Positions 6,033 to 14,258 of a DNA stretch of 14,258 bases are shown in pieces. Position numbers and translations under genes: made by a program. The stretch is from Bryobacterales bacterium (GTDB lineage Bacteria; Acidobacteriota; Terriglobia; Bryobacterales; Bryobacteraceae): NCBI GenBank assembly GCA_003132905.1, contig PKZC01000262.1, positions 1 to 14,258 of the forward strand, read 5' to 3'. The first letter of the stretch is position 1. The number at the start of each line of letters is the position of its first letter. The notes below the pieces were generated by a model that was given only the letters and a program-made list of their open reading frames with translations, was not told the DNA's origin and did not search any database.

Positions 6033-6727
6033 ATTTACAGGTGCAATTCAAACGCGGAAGATCGCATTCAATTTTTGGTTATGTAGCTCTTACAGTGCTA
6101 GCCTGTCTGGCGCTTCCTTGCTTCGCCCAGGAAGCAGCGGACGCCAGCAACCCAGAATTCGCCACTCGTCAGCCGAGATACCAGATGGGGTTGGGCGATG
6201 TAATCGATATCGATTTTCCTCTGGTGCCGGAATTCAATCAGTCGGTGACGGTGCAGCCCGATGGCTTCATCTCCCTGAAATCGGCGGGAGACATTCACGT
6301 GCAAGGTCTTACTTCGCCGGAAACGGTGGAGGCGATCCGCGCGGCCTACAAAGACATCCTCCACGATCCGGTGCTGGCTATTACGCTGAAGGATTTCGAG
6401 AAACCGTATTTCACAGCCTTGGGGAAAGTAAACAAGCCAGGCAAGTACGATTTGCGCGGAGACACCACGGTAACGCAGGCCATCGCGATCGCCGGGGGGC
6501 TCGACGACATGGCGAAGCACTCGCAAGTGCTGCTGTTCCGGCACATGGATAAAGATCGGATTGAGATCAAGACTGTGGACGTAAAGGCGATGTTGAAGGG
6601 CGGAAATATGGAAGAAGATTTCTACTTGCGTCCAGGCGACATGATCATGGTGCCGAAGAGCACGCTGTCGAAATTACGTCCCTGGATTCCCAACCAGTCT
6701 CTCGGCATGTACATGAACGGGTTCTGA
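6029..6727 (+). CDS. Wza-like polysaccharide export protein (Poly_export + SLBB), short form
   Basis: 232 aa, against about 380 for E. coli Wza. Start ATG 6029 overlaps the preceding stop (ATGA), with GGAAGG upstream. Residues about 14-33 are a signal peptide (FGYVALTVLACLALPCFA-Q); VLAC is a poor lipobox, so lipidation is uncertain. Residues about 49-121 are the Poly_export domain (YQMGLGDVIDIDF, VTVQPDGFISLKSAGDIHVQGLT split over two strands, ending DPVLAITLKDF). Residues about 126-185 hold one SLBB domain (VTQAIAIAGGL), and YLRPGDMIMVPKS (199-211) is the usual closing motif. The additional SLBB repeat and long C-terminal amphipathic helix of Wza are not evident, so pore formation may need another protein. 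It should form the outer periplasmic/outer-membrane part of the exporter with the Wzz-like product of the next gene. Confidence 0.92.
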   Translation: MNLQVQFKRGRSHSIFGYVALTVLACLALPCFAQEAADASNPEFATRQPRYQMGLGDVIDIDFPLVPEFNQSVTVQPDGFISLKSAGDIHVQGLTSPETVEAIRAAYKDILHDPVLAITLKDFEKPYFTALGKVNKPGKYDLRGDTTVTQAIAIAGGLDDMAKHSQVLLFRHMDKDRIEIKTVDVKAMLKGGNMEEDFYLRPGDMIMVPKSTLSKLRPWIPNQSLGMYMNGF

Positions 6728-6744
6728 AAGAAAGAGTAAAAGTT

Positions 6745-8379
6745 ATGTCACAATTTCAATCTCTTGGAATTGCGCCGCGGACGGCGCTGTCGCCGGCCAT
6801 GCCCGACATGGGGACGGCTTTGGCCCCACCGGTGGGAGAACTGCCTCCAGACCGACCAGTATCGTTTTCTAGTTTTTTCGGGGCGCTGTCGCGGCGACGG
6901 AAGCTGGTACTTGCGGTTTTCTGCACGATGCTGGCGGCTGTGGTAGCCGTCACGCTGGTAGCCGGCGACAAATACGAATCTGAATTCAAGGTTCTGGTAA
7001 AACAACATCTGGATGCCCTGGCATCAGCCGATGGCTCCGGGGCGAGTCGGACCTCTGACGTTACCGAGGAAGAGACCAATACAGAAGTTGAACTGTTGAA
7101 GAGCAGGGATTTACTGGCCCAGGTAGTGGCACTGCACCATCTGGACAAACCGGGCACGCAGCCCTGGGCGCCCTGGCTCGAAAAACTGCAAGGCGGTCCT
7201 GTCCAGCGTACGGATCGGGCCATCCACCACTTAGCGTCCAATCTGCGGGTGGAAGCCGTCAAGAAAAGTAACATCATCGACGTTAGTTACTCGTCCAATA
7301 GTCCCGCACTAAGCGCCCGGGTTCTGAGAACGCTGGCCGAACTCTATCTGGCCAAGCATGTAAAACTGCATGAAACTCAGGGGGCTTACAGCTTCTTTGC
7401 CCAGCAGGCAGATGACTCCCTGGCGGCGCTAGCGAAAGCCGAGGCTGATTTAACCGAGTACAGCCATGTTTCCTCAATGGCGGCGCCCCAAATGGAGCGG
7501 GATCTAATGCTCCAGAAGATGGCCGACACCCGGGTACTCGAGGCGCAGAGCGAAGCTGCGGCCGACAGCGCGTACGAGCGTTACAAGACATTGCAGGCCG
7601 AACTGGCCAATACCGCTCCCCGCATGGTGACGCAGGTAAAGTCGGCCGATAATGCGCTGTTACTGGGCCAGCTTAAATCGACCCTTCTGAACCTCGAGTT
7701 GAAACGTACCGACCTGTCGATGAAGTACGCGGCCAACTATCCGGCGCTCAAAGAAGTTGAAGATCAAATCGCTCAAACCAAGGCCGCCATCGACGCCGAA
7801 AACGCCAAACCGGTTACGGACAATTCCACGGACCAAAACCCCACTTATCAATGGATCTCGGGTGAACTGGCGAAGGCACAGGCCGAGATGCCCGCGCTTC
7901 GGACCCAGGCCCGCATGGCGCAGCAGAGCGAGGCGAGCACAGAGCGGCGGGTAATGAAGCTGAACGATGCCGCCACTATCAAGCAGACTCTGCTCCGTAA
8001 CGTGCAGACCGCGGAACAAAATTACAATCTTTATCAGCAAAAGAGAGAACTAGCCAGGATCTCAGACGAACTCGACAAACGACGGATCTCAAACGTCGTC
8101 CTGGCCGAAGAGCCGGTTCCCTCCACGCTGCCGGTGCGGTCACGAGTGGTCACCATCGGAATGGGTCTTCTGCTCTGTCTGGTGATTAGCGGCGCTGCGG
8201 GATTCGCGGCTGACTATCTCGATCCAACGTTCCGAACCTGGCGCGAAGTGGAAGATTATCTCAGTGTTCCGGTTCTGGCTGTCGTCCCTGAATCCGGAGG
8301 CTCGACCATGGCAAGTATTCCCCAGCAGCGACGTTTACCGCTTGAAATCGAGGCAGGGGCCGGAACAGTAAGCGCGTAG
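6745..8379 (+). CDS. Wzz/GumC-type chain-length determinant (polysaccharide co-polymerase)
   Basis: 544 aa inner-membrane protein. A Pro-rich cytoplasmic N-terminus (1-40) leads to the first membrane segment (about 53-74, KLVLAVFCTMLAAVVAVTLV). The Wzz-type periplasmic entry follows (KYESEFKVLVKQ), with acidic EEETNTEVELLKSRDLL, then long helical coiled-coil segments (about 210-440) typical of PCP-2/GumC proteins. A Pro-rich motif (EEPVPSTLPVRS) precedes the second membrane segment (about 468-489). The tail has DYLDPTFRTWREVEDYLSVP, the usual link to a kinase domain, but ends after about 50 aa with no kinase: the P-loop partner is the separate next gene. It governs chain length and contacts the Wza-like exporter. 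Start ATG 6745 has a purine-rich AAGAGTAAAAG upstream, 17 bp after the previous stop. Confidence 0.93.
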   Translation: MSQFQSLGIAPRTALSPAMPDMGTALAPPVGELPPDRPVSFSSFFGALSRRRKLVLAVFCTMLAAVVAVTLVAGDKYESEFKVLVKQHLDALASADGSGASRTSDVTEEETNTEVELLKSRDLLAQVVALHHLDKPGTQPWAPWLEKLQGGPVQRTDRAIHHLASNLRVEAVKKSNIIDVSYSSNSPALSARVLRTLAELYLAKHVKLHETQGAYSFFAQQADDSLAALAKAEADLTEYSHVSSMAAPQMERDLMLQKMADTRVLEAQSEAAADSAYERYKTLQAELANTAPRMVTQVKSADNALLLGQLKSTLLNLELKRTDLSMKYAANYPALKEVEDQIAQTKAAIDAENAKPVTDNSTDQNPTYQWISGELAKAQAEMPALRTQARMAQQSEASTERRVMKLNDAATIKQTLLRNVQTAEQNYNLYQQKRELARISDELDKRRISNVVLAEEPVPSTLPVRSRVVTIGMGLLLCLVISGAAGFAADYLDPTFRTWREVEDYLSVPVLAVVPESGGSTMASIPQQRRLPLEIEAGAGTVSA

Positions 8380-8430
8380 TGGCCTTCCTTGGGCCATTCC
8401 AGTCTAGCGATTCACAACAACGATCCGGAC

Positions 8431-9054
8431 ATGGATGACGCCAAAAGACGATTAACCGGCGAGCTTTCGCCCACGTTCTCACCGGATCAGTTCATGAAAA
8501 TTGCGCCGCTGGTATTTCTGTCATCGGCGCAACCGGTTCGGACAGCCTTGTTCTGCGGAGCGGGCGGACGCGTGGGGTGCTCGTCGGTCTGCTGGAAAAC
8601 GGCTGAAGCGCTGTCCCGGCTGACCACGGAATCCATTTGCGTTGTTGACGCCAACTTCCACGCGCCCTCCTTACATACTGCTTTCGAAGTGGACCGCGCG
8701 CCAGGCTTCAGCGATTTCCTTACGCAGTCCGGTCTCGCGCGATCGTTTGCAACGCCGATCAACAACAGAAATCTGTGGCTTTTGCCGACGGGCACTCGAG
8801 TTGTCAATATAGAGAGTTTGTTTGTGGCCGCAACCTTCCGCGCCCGCCTGGCTCAGATCGCAGCCGAATTCCGATTCGTACTGATCGACTCGGGTACCGG
8901 AAGAGAATCGGCTCAATTTGCGCAGGCCGCAAGCGGCGCGGTCCTGGTTATCGATTCGGACAAGACGCGACGGGACGAAGCACATCGCGCGAAGCAAATA
9001 TTGCAAGCCTGCCGGTTGCCTTTGCTCGGCGTCGTAGTCAACAGAGCGCGCTAG
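8431..9054 (+). CDS. CpsD/MinD-like P-loop protein with degenerate Walker A
   Basis: 207 aa from ATG 8431; an in-frame TTG at 8389 would add 14 aa, and neither has a clear Shine-Dalgarno. Numbering below is from the TTG. The fold follows BY-kinase/MinD proteins: FLSSAQPVRTALFCGAGGR leads to the P-loop position, ICVVDANFHAPSLHTAF (83-99) corresponds to Walker A' 'IDADlrrPs', GFSDFL matches the 'GLsdvL' motif, and FVLIDSG (163-169) to Walker B. The P-loop itself reads GAGGRVGCSS (57-66), so the Lys of GK[ST] is Cys64. There is no C-terminal Tyr cluster. It probably partners the Wzz-like protein encoded just upstream, as in split PCP/kinase pairs, but normal ATP hydrolysis or kinase activity is doubtful. 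A purely structural or regulatory role is inference. Confidence 0.8.
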   Translation: MDDAKRRLTGELSPTFSPDQFMKIAPLVFLSSAQPVRTALFCGAGGRVGCSSVCWKTAEALSRLTTESICVVDANFHAPSLHTAFEVDRAPGFSDFLTQSGLARSFATPINNRNLWLLPTGTRVVNIESLFVAATFRARLAQIAAEFRFVLIDSGTGRESAQFAQAASGAVLVIDSDKTRRDEAHRAKQILQACRLPLLGVVVNRAR

Positions 9055-9102
9055 GCGACCTTTACTAACCCTTCACGTTTCCACATCACAGAAGAGCCAG
9101 TC

Positions 9103-10533
9103 ATGAACGAGCTTCGGCGCCGTATTCTCCACAACTCGCTTCAGATATTCGACATCGGCGCAATGCTGCTGGCCTTCGGTATCTCCGCGGGCATTCTGGA
9201 CCACACGACGCTGACCGATCTCGGCAGGATTCTGGCGATGCGCGTCAAGGTGACGAATTTCGTCCTGCTTCTGATGCTGATCGGCGTGTGGCACAGCATG
9301 TTCGCGCGCTTCGGACTGTACCGCTCCCGGCGCATCGCCGCGCAGAAGCAGGAGTTTCTGGACATTCTCAAATCCACCGTAACGGGCTCGGTGATATTGG
9401 GCATGGCGAAATGGATATTCACCATACGCCTGCTGCCGGTGGATGGCCTGCCCTTGTTCTTTGTAATGTCGACGCTGGTGATTGTGTCCAGCCGTCTACT
9501 CCTTCGATCGCTGCTGAAGTGGGTGCGAAAGCGCGGCCGCAATCTCCGCTACGTACTTCTGGTGGGCGCCACTGAGCGGTCACTGGAACTGGCCCGGAAG
9601 TTGGAATCGCGCCTGGATCTTGGATACCGCATCGCGGGATTTGCGAACGATGGCGTTCCCGATTCGCCGGCTTTTGCCGAATCGGGCTACCGGGTGGTAT
9701 GTGGACCTGGCGATATTCGTGAATTCCTGAGGCATCACGTGGTGGACGAGGTGATGATCACGCTGCCGGAATGGTCGTCATTCACGGCGATTCTCGAAAT
9801 CGAAGCCGTTTGCGACGAACAGGGCGTCATCGTCCGGCGGCTCGCTCAAGCGACCGAAAGTTCTTACCGGCACGTGAATCAGGTGGAGGGCGAAGTCCTG
9901 CTGAGAAACGGCAAGGACTCGCTGGACAGTTGGGGCGCCACGGTGAAGCGGTGTTTCGATGTCGTAGGCGCCAGCATTCTTCTGGTTTGCTTCTCGCCGA
10001 TTTTAATCGCGGCCGCGGTGGCCATCAAGATGACATCCGGTAGTCCGATTCTGTTCACCCAGGAGCGAGTGGGCCTGCACAAGCGAACTTTCCGGATCTA
10101 CAAATTCCGGACCATGGTGCCGGATGCCGAACAGCGCCAAGCCGAGCTTGCCGCGCAGAACGAGGTGACCGGACCGGTATTCAAAATCCGGAAGGATCCC
10201 CGCATCACCCGGGTAGGAAATTTCCTGCGCAAGACCAGCATCGACGAAGTGCCGCAGTTACTGAACGTGATCAAAGGGGACATGAGCCTGGTGGGTCCGC
10301 GGCCTTTGCCGCTGCGCGACTATGCCGGGTTCAGCGAAGACAGCCATCGCCGGAGATTGAGCGTCAGGCCCGGAATCACGTGCAGCTGGCAGATTGAAGG
10401 CCGAAACTCCATTCCTTTCGACCAATGGATGCGGCTGGATTTGCAGTACATCGACAAATGGTCTTTCTGGCTGGATTTGCGTATTTTGCTGAAGACCGTA
10501 CCGGCTGTCCTGAAGGGTTCCGGCGCGGCGTAG
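9103..10533 (+). CDS. WbaP/WcaJ-type initiating phosphoglycosyl transferase
   Basis: 476 aa polytopic inner-membrane enzyme that transfers a sugar-1-phosphate from a nucleotide sugar to undecaprenyl phosphate, starting repeat-unit synthesis. Four N-terminal hydrophobic segments are visible at about 15-32, 51-69, 93-110 and 116-136. A Rossmann-like CoA_binding_3 domain follows ([19 protein letters not shown], from about 149). The catalytic bacterial sugar transferase domain covers about 280-476: a re-entrant hydrophobic hairpin ([18 protein letters not shown]), the [11 protein letters not shown] and [11 protein letters not shown] motifs, [19 protein letters not shown] containing the Asp-Glu pair (D381-E382), the LVGPRPLPL motif and the [14 protein letters not shown] motif. 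All key motifs are intact. Sugar specificity cannot be read from sequence alone. It starts 48 bp after the P-loop gene, with AGAAGAG upstream of ATG 9103. Confidence 0.94.
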   Translation: MNELRRRILHNSLQIFDIGAMLLAFGISAGILDHTTLTDLGRILAMRVKVTNFVLLLMLIGVWHSMFARFGLYRSRRIAAQKQEFLDILKSTVTGSVILGMAKWIFTIRLLPVDGLPLFFVMSTLVIVSSRLLLRSLLKWVRKRGRNLRYVLLVGATERSLELARKLESRLDLGYRIAGFANDGVPDSPAFAESGYRVVCGPGDIREFLRHHVVDEVMITLPEWSSFTAILEIEAVCDEQGVIVRRLAQATESSYRHVNQVEGEVLLRNGKDSLDSWGATVKRCFDVVGASILLVCFSPILIAAAVAIKMTSGSPILFTQERVGLHKRTFRIYKFRTMVPDAEQRQAELAAQNEVTGPVFKIRKDPRITRVGNFLRKTSIDEVPQLLNVIKGDMSLVGPRPLPLRDYAGFSEDSHRRRLSVRPGITCSWQIEGRNSIPFDQWMRLDLQYIDKWSFWLDLRILLKTVPAVLKGSGAA

Positions 10534-10569
10534 ATCGCGAGCCGCAGAGATCGCGGCCCTCTAAAGATA

Positions 10570-13149
10570 ATGCAACATCACCTGACAATTTCCTCTTTGT
10601 TCCACGCGCAAGCGCAACGAACGCCCGACGCTATCGCGGCGGAATACGCAGGCATCGGTCTAACGTACCGCAAGCTGAATTTCGGAGCCGATCGATTTGC
10701 GTATACGCTGGCGAACCGGGGGGTGAAGCGCGAGAGCATCGTGGGAATCGGGCTGCAGCGCTCACTGGAACTTCCGATCGCGTTGTTCGGCGTACTGAAG
10801 GCCGGCGGGGTTTGTATGCCGCTGGACCCGGAATATCCGGCGGAACGGCTGGCCTACATGATGGAAGACGCCAGCGCGGAGGTTCTGATCACTGAGCCCC
10901 CACTCGATAAACGTTATCCGAGCACCGGCGCGAAGGTGATTCCTCCGAATCGCGACCTGTCTTGTTTGACCGTCGCCGAGAGTGCAGGGCTTCAATCCCA
11001 CGCTCAGCCCGAAGACGCTGCCTGGATCGTTTATACATCCGGATCGACAGGCCGGCCGCGCGGCGTGGTGCTGACCCACGCGGGGATGGTGAATCATCAT
11101 CTGGCCGCAATTGAACTGTACGGTATTACCCCCAACGATCGCGTTTTGCAATTTTCATCGCTGAGCTTCGACATAGCGATCGAAGAGATGCTGCCTTCCT
11201 GGCTGGCCGGAGCGACCGTCGTTTTTCGCGATCCCGAGATGCCGCTGGTTCCTTCAGAATTTGTGCGCTGGATCGAACGCAAGAAAATCTCGGTCCTCGA
11301 TTTGCCCACGGCCTATTGGCACGAACTGGTTCACGGCTTGGCAAAGAAAAGGCTACACCTGCCGGAATCGCTTCGGTTGGTAATCGTGGGCGGGGAGAAG
11401 GCATCCGCGTCGGCGTTGCGAAGCTGGAGCGAAATTAGCCGCGGCCGAGTCCGGTGGATCAATACTTATGGGCCAAGCGAAGCCACGGTGATCGCCACTT
11501 CTTGGGAACCTCGGCCCGGCGAAGAGCTCTCGGAGCGCGACTTGCCGATCGGCCGCCCTATTCTGAACACACGGATCCACCTGCTGGACCGGAATCTAAA
11601 GCCCGTGGCACCGGGCGCCATCGGTGAACTTTACATTGGAGGCGCGGGCGTCGCGCGGGGATATCTGAACCGGCCAGTTCAAACGGCTGAGAAATTTATA
11701 ACCGATCCTTTTTCCGCTGAGCCGGGTGCGATTCTCTACAAGACCGGCGATATGGCTTGTTACCGGCCGGACGGAAACATCGAGTTTCATGGCCGCACAG
11801 ACCATCAAGTGAAGATCCGCGGTTTTCGGGTTGAACTTGGCGAAATCGAGGCGGCTCTCGAGGGACATCCGGCGGTGCGGGAATGCGTCGCCATGGTTCT
11901 GGGAGACGAAGACAAGATTCTCGCAGCGTGGATCGTTCCAGCTCAATCCGAATGTCCGACGGCCAAGGAACTGCGCGAGTTTCTTGCGAACACGCTGCCA
12001 GACTATATGATGCCGTCCGTGTTCCATTCGGTGGCGGCAATGCCACTCACGCCCAACGGCAAAGTGGACCGGCGAGCATTAACGTCACAGGAAAACCTCA
12101 TTGCTCAGGATTGCAAAATCCTTACCTTCGGGGACGAAATGGAAAATCGGATCGTCGCGATCCTGGAGAGAGTGCTGCAGGTTCGGCCGATCGGAATTCA
12201 TGACGGCTTCTTCGAACTGGGCGGCAATTCGCTGCTGGCGATCCGGCTGATGGCCGCGATCGACGAGACGTTCGGCCGAAGCCTTCCGCTGGCGACGCTG
12301 TTTCATTCCTCCACCGCGGCGCAGATCGCTGCGATTATACGCGAACCGAAACAGCTGCCGATCCGCGAATCTCTGGTGGTTGTTCAGCCGCTCGGCAGCG
12401 AACCGCCTTTCTTTTTGGTGCACGGCATGGGTGGGCACGTACTTCGCTTCCGCGATTTGGTGCGGCACTTTGCGCCCGGGCAGCCTGTGTTTGCGTTGCA
12501 AGCCCAAGGACTCAGCGGCGAAGCGCCGTGTCTGGATCGCGTGGAGGACATGGCGGATCGGTATGTCGAAGAGATCCGCGCCGTACAGCGAGAGGGTCCT
12601 TATTATATCGGCGGATATTCGTTTGGCGGATTTGTGGCTCTGGAAATCGCGCGTCGCCTTGCTAATCTCGGCGAGGAAGTAGCCTACCTGGCGCTGATCG
12701 ATACTTTCGCCGGCAAGCCTGCGACAACGAGCTCCCTGCTAAAGGCTTTTATGGGCCTGCCGGCGCGGGAGAAGATCTCGTACCTGTCGCGCAAGATCCG
12801 GAAAAAGATTCGGAGAACACTCTCGGGCGTTGCTTTGCCCGCAGCCGTCAAGGCCGTACGCCAAGGCTGCGCCGATGCGGAACGCCGCTACGAGCCGCAC
12901 GTTTTCGAAGGCAAGATTTCTTTATTTCTGCCATCGCGGAAATCGCTGCGAAATTCACCGGCCGAGGATGGGGGTTGGGGGAAGTATGCCTCCGACGGCG
13001 TGGTTACTTATGAAGTTCCAGGCGATCACGGCAGCATCGTGGATGAACCAAGCGCCGGGGAGTTGGCAAGACTGATCCTGTCGGGAATCGAGCGAGCGCG
13101 CGTGCAGCAGGGGCGGCGGATACGAAGGCCCGCAGAGATTGCGCGATGA
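10570..13149 (+). CDS. Free-standing NRPS module: adenylation - carrier - thioesterase
   Basis: 859 aa. Adenylation domain about 1-510: core motifs YTSGSTGRPRGV (155-166), NTYGPSEATV (298-307), LYKTGD (389-394), GRTDHQVKIRGFRVELGE (408-425) and PNGKVDR (495-501, catalytic K498). Carrier protein about 520-590: FFELGGNSLLA, with S554 for phosphopantetheine. Type I thioesterase about 605-845: LVHGMGG, GYSFGG with S684, LIDTF with D711 and GDHGS with H820, an intact triad spaced like surfactin TE. By manual alignment to GrsA-A the ten pocket residues are D-I-E-D-I-G-T-V-I-K; acidic E and D at the third and fourth positions suggest a basic amino acid (tentative). No condensation domain precedes: the protein begins at the usual start of an A domain. 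It follows the glycosyl transferase by 36 bp and overlaps the flippase by ATGA, so it is part of the operon. It likely activates one amino acid and releases or transfers it; the acceptor is unknown. Confidence 0.93.
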   Translation: MQHHLTISSLFHAQAQRTPDAIAAEYAGIGLTYRKLNFGADRFAYTLANRGVKRESIVGIGLQRSLELPIALFGVLKAGGVCMPLDPEYPAERLAYMMEDASAEVLITEPPLDKRYPSTGAKVIPPNRDLSCLTVAESAGLQSHAQPEDAAWIVYTSGSTGRPRGVVLTHAGMVNHHLAAIELYGITPNDRVLQFSSLSFDIAIEEMLPSWLAGATVVFRDPEMPLVPSEFVRWIERKKISVLDLPTAYWHELVHGLAKKRLHLPESLRLVIVGGEKASASALRSWSEISRGRVRWINTYGPSEATVIATSWEPRPGEELSERDLPIGRPILNTRIHLLDRNLKPVAPGAIGELYIGGAGVARGYLNRPVQTAEKFITDPFSAEPGAILYKTGDMACYRPDGNIEFHGRTDHQVKIRGFRVELGEIEAALEGHPAVRECVAMVLGDEDKILAAWIVPAQSECPTAKELREFLANTLPDYMMPSVFHSVAAMPLTPNGKVDRRALTSQENLIAQDCKILTFGDEMENRIVAILERVLQVRPIGIHDGFFELGGNSLLAIRLMAAIDETFGRSLPLATLFHSSTAAQIAAIIREPKQLPIRESLVVVQPLGSEPPFFLVHGMGGHVLRFRDLVRHFAPGQPVFALQAQGLSGEAPCLDRVEDMADRYVEEIRAVQREGPYYIGGYSFGGFVALEIARRLANLGEEVAYLALIDTFAGKPATTSSLLKAFMGLPAREKISYLSRKIRKKIRRTLSGVALPAAVKAVRQGCADAERRYEPHVFEGKISLFLPSRKSLRNSPAEDGGWGKYASDGVVTYEVPGDHGSIVDEPSAGELARLILSGIERARVQQGRRIRRPAEIAR

Positions 13150-14258
13150 GCCAGCCACAGGTGAGCAGGCCGGAAGCGCAGGAACTTGTGACACCGGCTA
13201 TTACTTTGGTCGGCGCGCCCGGTGCGATTAATGAGCCCCTCCAGCCGCGAGTTTCGAAAGCGGCGCGTTGGACTGCGAAGGCCGGTTTCGCGCTTACCGA
13301 TCAGGGGCTGGTATCGGGTTCGAATTTCGTCGTCAGCATTGTGCTCGCGCGCTGGTTGAGTGCGGAACAATACGGCGGCTTCGCTTTGGTATTTGCGGTT
13401 TTCCTGCTCTTGTCGATGGCTTATCAATGCCTGCTACTGGAGCCCATGGCCATTTACGGCGCAGGCGAGTACGGGTCGAGTTTGCGCGGATATTTGAAAA
13501 GCCTGCTCGGAATCCACGGCATTATTTCAGGTGCGATCTTTGTCGTTCTCGCGACGGCGGCAGCGGTGGCCCACATGCGCGGGAATGCCGGCGGATTGCC
13601 CGGCGCGCTGGCGGGAATCGGTATAGCGGCTCCTTGCATCCTTTTGTTCTGGCTGGCCCGCCGCGCCTGTTATCTGGACGCGCGCTCTGGTGTCGCGGCC
13701 GCCGGTGCGGTCCTCTATTGCGTTTCGATGATGTGCGGCCTTTGGGTAATGCACTCCATCGGAGCGCTATCGCCATTTTCGGCCTTCCTAATAATGGGTC
13801 TTTCCGGGCTTCTTACGGCGGTTATGCTGTTCTTGCTTCTGCATAGCTCCATCGCGGGCAGAGATCCGGCGCCTTCGACCCGGCATACGTGGGGGCGGCA
13901 CTGGGGTTACGGAGCGTGGGCACTGGCCGGCGCCATCGCGTCATGGATACCAGCGTATATCTACTATCCGTTGCTGGGAGGTTTTGCCGGCCTCGGTACG
14001 GTGGCCAGTCTCAAAGCGCTCATGAATCTGGCGGCGCCGGTGACACAGCTTCAGGCGGCGTTTTCGATGCTGCTAATTCCATATGCTACGCGTCGTTTTC
14101 GTCAAGGGGGAGAAGAGAACCTGCTTCGGCTCGGCAAACTTCTCACCGTCTGCGGGTTAGGCTGCGCGATTGCTTACTGGCTGCTGATCGCTGGTTTTCA
14201 ACACAGCATCTTCCGCGCTCTTTATGCCGGCAGGTACACCGAAGTGGCGGCGCTGATT
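13146..14258 (+). CDS. Wzx-like polysaccharide flippase (MOP superfamily), C-terminus outside window
   Basis: The frame opens at ATG 13146 inside the ATGA overlap with the NRPS stop and stays open to the right edge: 371 codons, no stop. After a ~45-aa cytoplasmic N-terminus, residues about 46-75 read FALTDQGLVSGSNFVVSIVLARWLSAEQYG, close to the opening of Wzx/MurJ-type transporters (first helix, then 'lar.Ls..eyG.'). Many hydrophobic helices follow (FALVFAVFLLLSMAYQCLLL, ISGAIFVVLATAAAVA, GIAAPCILLFWLA, AVMLFLLLHSS, ALAGAIASWIPAYIYYPLL, LLTVCGLGCAIAYWLLIAGF), and AAFSMLLIPYATRRFRQGG matches the mid-protein Wzx region. It would flip the lipid-linked repeat unit to the periplasmic face. The short N-terminal tail (EAQELVTPAITLVGAPGA) is longer than usual. 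Confidence 0.87.
   Translation, partial: MSQPQVSRPEAQELVTPAITLVGAPGAINEPLQPRVSKAARWTAKAGFALTDQGLVSGSNFVVSIVLARWLSAEQYGGFALVFAVFLLLSMAYQCLLLEPMAIYGAGEYGSSLRGYLKSLLGIHGIISGAIFVVLATAAAVAHMRGNAGGLPGALAGIGIAAPCILLFWLARRACYLDARSGVAAAGAVLYCVSMMCGLWVMHSIGALSPFSAFLIMGLSGLLTAVMLFLLLHSSIAGRDPAPSTRHTWGRHWGYGAWALAGAIASWIPAYIYYPLLGGFAGLGTVASLKALMNLAAPVTQLQAAFSMLLIPYATRRFRQGGEENLLRLGKLLTVCGLGCAIAYWLLIAGFQHSIFRALYAGRYTEVAALI

Noticed and set aside
8380..8430. TTG start at 8389 for the P-loop gene
   Set aside because: It lacks a Shine-Dalgarno and adds 14 residues not matching the family; ATG 8431 was preferred, though the choice is not certain.
10534..10569. Possible terminator between the glycosyl transferase and NRPS genes
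   Set aside because: Only a 5-bp GCCGC/GCGGC stem with no T run; the genes are 36 bp apart and look co-transcribed.

Overview
The window reads as chromosomal DNA of a GC-rich Gram-negative bacterium. My best guess is Acidobacteriota of the Solibacter/Bryobacter type. The clues are secreted proteins ending in ASH-type ('choice-of-anchor D') domains, a periplasmic SurA-like/DsbA-like fusion, a collagen-like secreted protein, and a Wza/Wzz/polyprenyl-phosphate glycosyltransferase locus. This assignment is inference from gene content; there is no rRNA or marker gene here. No tRNA, rRNA, transposase, CRISPR array or phage gene was seen.

Left half (1-4979, all genes on the minus strand): in transcription order from the right these are an AraC-type HTH protein (4979-4569), a Cys-containing secreted protein of unknown function (4103-3441), a secreted NTF2-like + ASH protein (3322-2444), a periplasmic SurA-N-like/DsbA-like thioredoxin protein (2024-1005), and a secreted collagen-like Gly-X-Y protein (946 to beyond the left edge). 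The four genes after the AraC gene all begin with signal peptides, so this half is an envelope/secretome block. Hairpins lie after two of these genes. A 56-bp sequence module recurs upstream of two of them, next to a 33-bp tandem repeat in one case.

Right half (5409-14258, all on the plus strand): a tightly spaced operon for an exported polysaccharide. It begins with a NusG/RfaH-like antiterminator, overlapping by ATGA a short Wza-like outer-membrane export protein. Next come a Wzz/GumC-type chain-length/co-polymerase protein, a CpsD/MinD-like P-loop protein whose Walker A lysine is missing, a WbaP/WcaJ-type initiating phosphoglycosyl transferase, a free-standing NRPS module (adenylation-carrier-thioesterase, no condensation domain), and, again by ATGA overlap, a Wzx-like flippase that runs off the right edge. 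Together they cover initiation on undecaprenyl phosphate, flipping, length control and export. Glycosyltransferases and a Wzy polymerase are not in the window and probably lie further right.

The most unusual element is the A-T-TE module embedded and translationally coupled inside the polysaccharide operon. It suggests that an activated amino acid, possibly a basic one judging from the pocket residues, is made available for the glycan or for a small co-produced metabolite. The pseudo-ATPase partner of the Wzz protein and the recurring upstream module are the next most interesting points.
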